Part shown: positions 33,478 through 39,277 of the stretch, piece after piece
How the letters are laid out: each line of letters begins with the position of its first letter
How positions within the stretch are numbered: position 1 is the first letter of the stretch
Assembly: GCA_947175695.1 (NCBI GenBank)
Contig: CAMWNT010000009.1
Span: forward strand, 1-39,277
DNA: 39,277 nucleotides
Direction of reading: 5' to 3'
Source of the DNA: an uncultured Porphyromonadaceae bacterium
Lineage (GTDB): Bacteria > Bacteroidota > Bacteroidia > Bacteroidales > Muribaculaceae
The notes under the pieces: model-generated
What the model was told of the DNA's origin: nothing
Seen by the model: only the letters and a program-made list of their open reading frames with translations
Database searches by the model: none
Position numbers and translations under genes: made by a program

Positions 33478-33509
33478 CTTGCATTTTAGGATTTTTTATA
33501 CTTATTTTG
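33478..33509 (+). promoter_or_regulatory. Probable promoter of the secreted CGWC protein gene
   Basis: CTTG (33478-33481), 20 bp, TTATTTTG (33502-33509): one mismatch in each box against TTTG and TAnnTTTG. The leader is ~90 nt. The rest of the 33384-33604 gap is A/T-rich, with an AATGCAA/TTGCATT inverted repeat and no gene. Confidence 0.45.
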
Positions 33510-33604
33510 CCATTGCATACTCTCCGACACGCGCCGATCTATGATATAAGGCGTCGTCAACCTACCGAACTACATTATAAACCATATTTACTTAATTCAA
33601 CCAG

Positions 33605-35662
33605 ATGAAAAAGATTTTCCTTTCATTTGCGGTCGGCGCAATGGCTATGACAGCCTCCGCCTACACATTCTCCACACCGCAATTCTGGGCTGAAGACTTT
33701 GTCGAGATGGCCAAAGACAGCGACTATGTCACTGACGGCTGGCTGACCTACGGCAACGGTGCGACTCCCTCCGAACTCGACCAGCTCTTCTACCCCGCCG
33801 ACGGCTCAGGCCCCTACTTCGTACTCTTCGACTATGGCTCCTACTCGATCGCCATGGCTACAACCGACTTCGCCAACGGAGAAGAAGCCGACCAATGGCT
33901 TATCACTCCCGAGATCGAAGTGCCCTACGGCATGTCGACACTCAGCTTCTACGCCTGCACCTACAACGCTCAAGGCCAGCTCGGCTCCCCTTCGCAGACA
34001 GCAGCTCATCCTTATAAAGTGATGGTGTCAGAAACAGCAGGCACTGCAAAAGAAGACTTCGCCGAAGCCTTCGCCGCTACAGTCACCTGCCGCGGCTCCG
34101 AAAACGTAGAAATGACGCAACGCATCATCTCGCTCAACGGCTACGAAGGTAAAACCGTGAGACTCGCATTCGTGGTCAGCGGTTCACAGCAGGGTCTGAC
34201 CGGCTTCACCGATCTCCGCTGGGGACAATACACAATGCTGGTCGACAGCGATCTGACCAAAGAGGTTGTGGAAATCGGCGACAAACTCTCGATCGACTAC
34301 AACATCAAACTCAAAGCGCCCACAACATGTCCCTCACTCCACGCCGATCTCTATGTCAACGGTGAAAAACTCGCTGACGAAGACTTCAAAAAGACTTTCG
34401 GATCGGCCACTTCCTACACGGCAATCATCCAGCGTCTCAAATTCTCCGACCTCTTCACCGTCGAAAACGACAACGCCATTTCCTACCGTATTGAGCTCAC
34501 TCCCGACTTCGAAGGCGCTGTGACAAGTGTCATCGAAGGTGGCGTAGGTGTGCCCAAGATCAAATATCTCAACAACGTTGTTGTCGAAGAGATGACAGGC
34601 GCAGGCTGCGGCTGGTGTCCGCGTGGCGCAGCTGCCCTCGACTTCTATCACGACACCTACAAAGGCAGCGACGAAGAGGGCAAAGTGATCTCCATCGCAA
34701 TCCACAACACAGCCTACGGCTCCGATCCCATGGCGCTTGGCAACGAACGCTACACCACGACTCTCGCCGAACTCAACGGATCCGCAGGTCTGCCCGGAGC
34801 TGTGTTCAACCGCACATCACGCGGCCTTGACCCCGTCAACGACACTGAAGTAAAGCGCCAGCTCGCCGAACGCTCCCACAACACAGCCACTATCACAGCC
34901 GTAGAAATGCCCCAGGGCAACATCGAAGATATCGAAGGACAGACTGCCACAGTCACTTTCGAAGTCAAGAACGGCTACGACGCTCAGATGCGCAACCTCT
35001 CGGCTGCCGTTGTACTCATCGAAAACAACGTCACCGGCAAAAACCGCGACTACAACCAGACCAACTACCTCGCAGGATACTACAGCACCGGCCGCGAAGC
35101 ATACAACGCATTCGCCACACTGCGCCCCTCCGAGGGTATGATCCCCTACTTCAACCTCTATTGCGCATCCGGCGAATTCGGCAGCGATCCCGTACCCTTC
35201 TCAAAGATGGTCTACAACCATGCTTCGCGCGGCATCTTCCCCGCATTCCAGGGCCAGACTCTGAACAACGTATGGGAAAGCGACGTGCCCCAGACATTCT
35301 CGATCGACTTCGAGATTCCCTCGACTGTGCTCGACATCGCCAACACTGAAGTTGTGCTCCTCGTCATCAACAACGCCGACCAGGCTATCGTAGCTTCCGA
35401 CATCTTCCCCGCAGCCAACTACACTCAAAGCGGCGTCGAAACCATCGAAGCCGACGACAACGAGATCGCCATCTCCGCCGCCAACGGCACACTCTCCATC
35501 ACAGCTTCCGGCGCAGTGGCCGAAGTGTTCGCCCTCGACGGCACACTCCTCGCCCGCTATAACGTCGACGGCAATCTCAACGTCAACGCCGCATGGAACG
35601 GCCTCGTAGTTGTCAAAGTCACTACAGCCACTTCAGCAAAAACTGCGAAACTCCTCTTCTAA
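33605..35662 (+). CDS. Secreted Omp28-like protein with CGWC motif and T9SS-like C-terminal tail
   Basis: A 685-residue exported protein. Residues 1-19 form a signal peptide (MKKIFLSFAVGAMAMTASA). Residues ~25-215 resemble a 'choice-of-anchor J'/cleaved-adhesin beta-sandwich (ADQWLITPEIEVPYGMSTLS then YTMLVDSDL). Around 320-600 is a thioredoxin-like Omp28-type domain with VVEEMTGAGCGWCPRGAAAL, the CGWC pair being Cys335/Cys338. The last ~65 residues (ANGTLSITASGAVAEVFALD onwards, ending KTAKLLF) look like a type IX secretion sorting domain. The likely location is the cell surface or outer membrane. The redox role is inferred only. The gene stands alone, with a promoter candidate at 33478-33509 and a strong terminator behind. 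The codons favour AAA and GAA, unlike the left part of the window. Confidence 0.8.
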   Translation: MKKIFLSFAVGAMAMTASAYTFSTPQFWAEDFVEMAKDSDYVTDGWLTYGNGATPSELDQLFYPADGSGPYFVLFDYGSYSIAMATTDFANGEEADQWLITPEIEVPYGMSTLSFYACTYNAQGQLGSPSQTAAHPYKVMVSETAGTAKEDFAEAFAATVTCRGSENVEMTQRIISLNGYEGKTVRLAFVVSGSQQGLTGFTDLRWGQYTMLVDSDLTKEVVEIGDKLSIDYNIKLKAPTTCPSLHADLYVNGEKLADEDFKKTFGSATSYTAIIQRLKFSDLFTVENDNAISYRIELTPDFEGAVTSVIEGGVGVPKIKYLNNVVVEEMTGAGCGWCPRGAAALDFYHDTYKGSDEEGKVISIAIHNTAYGSDPMALGNERYTTTLAELNGSAGLPGAVFNRTSRGLDPVNDTEVKRQLAERSHNTATITAVEMPQGNIEDIEGQTATVTFEVKNGYDAQMRNLSAAVVLIENNVTGKNRDYNQTNYLAGYYSTGREAYNAFATLRPSEGMIPYFNLYCASGEFGSDPVPFSKMVYNHASRGIFPAFQGQTLNNVWESDVPQTFSIDFEIPSTVLDIANTEVVLLVINNADQAIVASDIFPAANYTQSGVETIEADDNEIAISAANGTLSITASGAVAEVFALDGTLLARYNVDGNLNVNAAWNGLVVVKVTTATSAKTAKLLF

Positions 35663-35695
35663 TCCGGAATTAAAAGATCCTCAAATCCCGAATAA

Positions 35696-35730
35696 AAAGC
35701 GGGGCGTCCGACAATCGGACGCCCCGCTTT
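35696..35730. terminator. Bidirectional terminator between convergent genes
   Basis: A 16-bp perfect stem: AAAGCGGGGCGTCCGA (35696-35711) with TCGGACGCCCCGCTTT (35715-35730), loop CAA. An A-run lies before it and a T-run within or after the arm on both strands. It serves the secreted protein gene and probably the alpha-2-macroglobulin gene. Confidence 0.88.
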
Positions 35731-35766
35731 ATCATTATATCGAGATTCCCCGATATCCCCAAGATT

Positions 35767-35809
35767 CTCGAGATCCCCGAGATTTTTTGGTAATCTCGAG
35801 GATCCCGAG
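35767..35809. repeat. Imperfect inverted repeat near the alpha-2-macroglobulin stop codon
   Basis: CTCGAGATCCCCGAGATT (35767-35784) pairs with AATCTCGAGGATCCCGAG (35792-35809) with two mismatches and a TTTTGG-containing loop. The DNA just before it (35741-35766) repeats the same CGAGATTCCCCGATATCCCC-like words, giving a short patch of related repeats. Confidence 0.55.
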
Positions 35810-35817
35810 TCAAATCG

Positions 35818-38800
35818 CTACTCGACGTTGACCACGCATCCGGCCGAATGTGCCGTCATCATCGGATAATACTGCGACTGTGCCGTCGCGATACCCGTAG
35901 AATACTCGCCATCGCGGTCGGCATAGACGTCATACGTGATCACATGCTTCCCCTTCGGCAGACGCATGATATAGAAATTCATCGCCGAAAGCGTTGTCTC
36001 GCGCATCATCATCATGCCGCCCTGCATCATATACTGCGTCAGCTGTCCGTCGGGCTGCATCCACGCGCCGAGTGCATCGTGAATAAGGAGATAGTCGATG
36101 TCGCGGTCGGCGACCACCGTCAGAGTCACTCTGACGCGATCACCCTTGCGGAAGCTTTGCGTCGATTTGCCGGCCGAAACGCCATCTGCGCCCGACTCAA
36201 TCGGAAGCAACGACTTGGAGATCTGCAACTGCTCCGGCCCATAAGCCTTGACATCGGCCGCAGGAGCCACATATTGCGCCATGACGCCACCCCAGGCCGG
36301 ACCCTCGCCCTGACGGCGGATCTCCAAAGTCTGACCCGACACACTCGAAGGATCGAGCGACAAATACACATTGCCCGTCATGGCCTCACCTTCCGGAAGC
36401 GACACCGGGCGACCCCCTATAACAATCTCCGGAGCCGCTGAGCTATCGACGTCAAACCACTTCGACTCAGCTCCGACCATAGCACCGACCACATCGGCGA
36501 TCCCGCTATGGCCAAGTTCAAGATTCCAATCCGAAGTCTGTCGGCTCAATACGAGATACTGAGCCATCCGCTCAATGCAATCGCTCGACGGATCGACAAC
36601 CGAGAACGCTTCCAGACACCTTGCTGTCAGAAGCAACGGCGACGGAGAGCCCCACTCCGAGGGAACGTCAAACCACATTCCCTTCGAATCCTTATAGCTC
36701 GCCATCTGACGAACCGACTCCAGGATGTCGGCAGCCAAAGCCGACTTGCCGGCATCTGCAAGCAGAATCGCCGCCTCAGCCTTACGCATCAGTGAGAGAT
36801 CACGCCATTCCGAGGGGAGACGACGCAACATATCGGCCTGCATCCGCGCCAGATCGCCTTTTGGAGTCCCGGCTCCGCACCCACGCCTCATATAGAAATA
36901 GTCAATCTCAGAAGCGAGCGGATAGCTTCCCTTGTCACGGGCAACAGCCTCTCTGTAGATACGCCCCTCCTCTGAATCCGTATAGGCCACTCCGGCAGCG
37001 AGCATCTTACGCAGCGACTGATCATCCGGCAGATAGCCCGATGCATTCAGTCGGCCGATAGTCGAGATGACATTCTCTGTGATCCAAAGCGACGGAGGCA
37101 TACCCTTCACCCAACTCCACGAGCCATCCGAATTGGCGGAGTTGCGCAGACGCGCCACACACTCCCCTATCGCGGCCTTGACTCCTGCGGGATCGGTCAG
37201 CGAAGAGAGCGACGCCACACGCTGCGACTCATTGGCCGCATTATTGACCCAGGGGGTAGCGGCAAGCGACTGAACCTTCAGCGATCCGGCTCCCTCAAGC
37301 GGCGAACTCATGCCCGACTCCGAATCCGCGATACGGGCGACTCCGGCCGCAAGCTGCGGATAGCGCGACATCAAGCCCCCACCGATGCAATTCGCATAAA
37401 GCGCCATAGCCGACTCAAGCGCCGACTCCGACTGCGGAGTCAGAACGCCGCTGAGCGACGTCAGAACATACCATGACGGCGACGCGCAATAGTTGAGAGT
37501 CACAAGATCGGAAGCCTTCAGCTGAGGAATCTCAACCGATGCGCCGCTCTCGCCGGGTGTCAGATAGAAAAGTGAGGCATCCCTGACAGGTGTTGAAGAT
37601 GGAAGAATCGCAAGAAGCGACTGCTCGCCATCGCTCCCCGACTCCGACCGGACCACACTTCTTACGCCGACCGACGAAAGATTATCGGGCACTCGGAAAT
37701 TTACAGTCACAACACCCGAAGCATTCTCATCAAGCGCCACACGGCCTGTAGAAGTGAATGCGAGCACCGCGCCCGACTCCGGATCAAACACCTCGATCCG
37801 GGCATCCGCATCAATCGGCTCGCCCGAATTATTGAAATATGTAGCCGATATTCGCGCATCATCGCCCGTCAGCAAGAAACGCGGCATCTGAGTGCTGATC
37901 ATCACCGGCTTCGACGCAATGGCCGACATATCCACTCCCGCGCTCTCCATTTCATCGTTATAGCCTACGATCTGAAGGCGCCACGTCGTGTTGAAATCAG
38001 GCACTGTAAAATCGATCTCGGCAATGCCATCGGAATCAGTCGACAATAGCGGACGGAAAAATGCCAACGGCATTTCCATAGCGCGATACTCCGGAGCCGT
38101 CGGTTCATCGGCAGTAGCCGGACTCTCGACTTCAGCGACATCCATCGCACTTTCCTCGGCACTCTCCATCTTGGGAGCCGCCATATCATTCATTACCATA
38201 TTCGCAGACGCATACGACGACATCGACTCAGTCACGACAGCGCCATCGATCGAACCCGATGTGGCCGCCATCTTATACTGCACACCGCGACCGCGGATCA
38301 TAATCCGGCGCTGATAAGCGGAATATCCCCAGAAATTGAAATCCGGCAGATCCAACACGCCGAAACTGAGATCCTTCACATTCCCGCGCGACAGATAGCC
38401 ATAAGCCGAAGCATTGCGCATATAGGGAAGGCTTATGTTGCCCGGTCGGCTGACATCCGTCAGACGCCGCGGCACATAATTCCACTTGAACGGAGTGATC
38501 GCATCGAGCGCGACATTCGAAAGCACCGCAATCACCGCCGCATCACTCTGCGGCTTCATATCGCCCGGATAGCCCGCCACAAAGCGGAACTTCCAACTCT
38601 CCTGATTGCCCGGCGTCAGACGATCGCGGAATGTGACAACCTCAAACTGCGACTTGCGCAGCATCTCGGCGGGATAGACCGTCACCCGGCTTTGAGCCTG
38701 TTCAAGATCATGCATTCCGAAGAATCTGACTTCGGCATTCCCTTCACCCGCTGGCACATCCACCTTCACTTTTACATTCTTTCCATCCGGACTGAGCCAA

Positions 38801-39277
38801 TGGCGTTCTATGATTCCGTTGCCACGACTGATCTCGCAATATACCCGCTCGCCCGGATAGCCGGCTCCGACAGTCACTTCAGCCATCTCATGTCCGGGAG
38901 CCGCATAAACATCGCTCATAGGCACCCAGAGCGGCATCGCTGCCGGAGGACATTTGTCGGTCGGTCGCCAGACGGTCACATCGGTGGCCAGGGTATCCGG
39001 GATCCATTTCCCCTTCGAATCCTTGCAACCTTCGGCAAGCACAAGCTGCAGACGATATGTGCCGCTCGGCAATGCGGATGCGGCCAGTGAAAGAGCCGGG
39101 GTCGAACACTCACCCGTCAACTGACTGACTGTAGATGCCGATCCCGTGGCCGGGACGAATCGATAGCCGACACGCGCCGACACCGGGCGCGAAAGGATAT
39201 CCGTCACCTTGACCGGAATCGACACCGAATCCCCCTTCACTTCAATCTTATCCGAGGCCAACGGCTCAATACGTCGG
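35818..39277 (-). CDS. Alpha-2-macroglobulin family protein, partial (N-terminus beyond right edge), no thioester motif
   Basis: Large exported protein of the bacterial alpha-2-macroglobulin family. Members of this family trap or block proteases, or brace the envelope. 1152 residues are visible; the frame stays open to the window edge (it reads RRIEPLASDK), so the start is not in the window. Visible parts in order are MG-like beta domains (~1-330), a Met/Ser/Ala/Glu-rich low-complexity stretch (~336-398) in the bait-region position, and the A2M core (FFRPLLSTDSDGIAEIDFTV then PDFNTTWRLQIVGYND). A helical alpha/alpha-toroid region (~600-950) and a C-terminal receptor-like domain ending in CVVNVE follow. 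Where thioester members have CXEQ, this protein reads SESALESAMALYANCIGGG, so no thioester is expected. The nearest terminator hairpin is ~90 bp after the stop, shared with the convergent gene. Confidence 0.85.
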   Translation of the reverse strand, partial: RRIEPLASDKIEVKGDSVSIPVKVTDILSRPVSARVGYRFVPATGSASTVSQLTGECSTPALSLAASALPSGTYRLQLVLAEGCKDSKGKWIPDTLATDVTVWRPTDKCPPAAMPLWVPMSDVYAAPGHEMAEVTVGAGYPGERVYCEISRGNGIIERHWLSPDGKNVKVKVDVPAGEGNAEVRFFGMHDLEQAQSRVTVYPAEMLRKSQFEVVTFRDRLTPGNQESWKFRFVAGYPGDMKPQSDAAVIAVLSNVALDAITPFKWNYVPRRLTDVSRPGNISLPYMRNASAYGYLSRGNVKDLSFGVLDLPDFNFWGYSAYQRRIMIRGRGVQYKMAATSGSIDGAVVTESMSSYASANMVMNDMAAPKMESAEESAMDVAEVESPATADEPTAPEYRAMEMPLAFFRPLLSTDSDGIAEIDFTVPDFNTTWRLQIVGYNDEMESAGVDMSAIASKPVMISTQMPRFLLTGDDARISATYFNNSGEPIDADARIEVFDPESGAVLAFTSTGRVALDENASGVVTVNFRVPDNLSSVGVRSVVRSESGSDGEQSLLAILPSSTPVRDASLFYLTPGESGASVEIPQLKASDLVTLNYCASPSWYVLTSLSGVLTPQSESALESAMALYANCIGGGLMSRYPQLAAGVARIADSESGMSSPLEGAGSLKVQSLAATPWVNNAANESQRVASLSSLTDPAGVKAAIGECVARLRNSANSDGSWSWVKGMPPSLWITENVISTIGRLNASGYLPDDQSLRKMLAAGVAYTDSEEGRIYREAVARDKGSYPLASEIDYFYMRRGCGAGTPKGDLARMQADMLRRLPSEWRDLSLMRKAEAAILLADAGKSALAADILESVRQMASYKDSKGMWFDVPSEWGSPSPLLLTARCLEAFSVVDPSSDCIERMAQYLVLSRQTSDWNLELGHSGIADVVGAMVGAESKWFDVDSSAAPEIVIGGRPVSLPEGEAMTGNVYLSLDPSSVSGQTLEIRRQGEGPAWGGVMAQYVAPAADVKAYGPEQLQISKSLLPIESGADGVSAGKSTQSFRKGDRVRVTLTVVADRDIDYLLIHDALGAWMQPDGQLTQYMMQGGMMMMRETTLSAMNFYIMRLPKGKHVITYDVYADRDGEYSTGIATAQSQYYPMMTAHSAGCVVNVE

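Overview
The window is chromosomal DNA of a Bacteroidales bacterium, probably a Muribaculaceae relative (the family is inferred, not proven). The evidence is the TAnnTTTG promoter -7 boxes, A-rich leaders in place of Shine-Dalgarno sites, a fused nuoCD without nuoEFG, a long AtpB with a signal peptide, a short AtpC, a TonB-dependent receptor with a neighbouring lipoprotein, and a secreted protein ending in a T9SS-like tail.

Left part (1-9.6 kb). On the minus strand are a partial cyclophilin-type peptidyl-prolyl isomerase and an unrecognised small protein. On the plus strand follow a cytidylate kinase-like protein, a DUF308/HdeD-like membrane protein, the RNase P RNA (rnpB) with a terminator, and a YihY/BrkB membrane protein. 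Then comes a three-gene glycogen/alpha-glucan cluster: debranching enzyme, GT4 glycosyltransferase and GH57 glycoside hydrolase. Strong hairpins end this side.

Centre (9.6-27.5 kb, all minus strand). This is the most striking part. Read in transcription order, the genes are nuoA-B-CD-H, atpD-C-B-E-F-H-A-G, nuoI-J-K-L-M-N. The complete F1Fo ATP synthase gene set lies inside the complex I gene set, between nuoH and nuoI. The atpG-nuoI junction is 8 bp and the nuoH-atpD junction 48 bp, with no promoter or terminator that I can see at either one. A good Bacteroidetes-type promoter precedes nuoA. Proton pump and ATP synthase would therefore share one roughly 18 kb transcript. Several intercistronic gaps hold stem-loops followed by A-rich, G-poor leaders, which may set subunit ratios.

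Right part (27.6-39.3 kb). A lipoprotein and a TonB-dependent receptor lie on the minus strand, each with its own promoter of the same layout. An sdaA-rnz pair (L-serine dehydratase, RNase Z) and a secreted CGWC/Omp28-like protein lie on the plus strand. A large alpha-2-macroglobulin-family protein without a recognisable thioester motif runs off the right edge on the minus strand. No tRNA, rRNA, CRISPR array, transposase or phage gene was seen.
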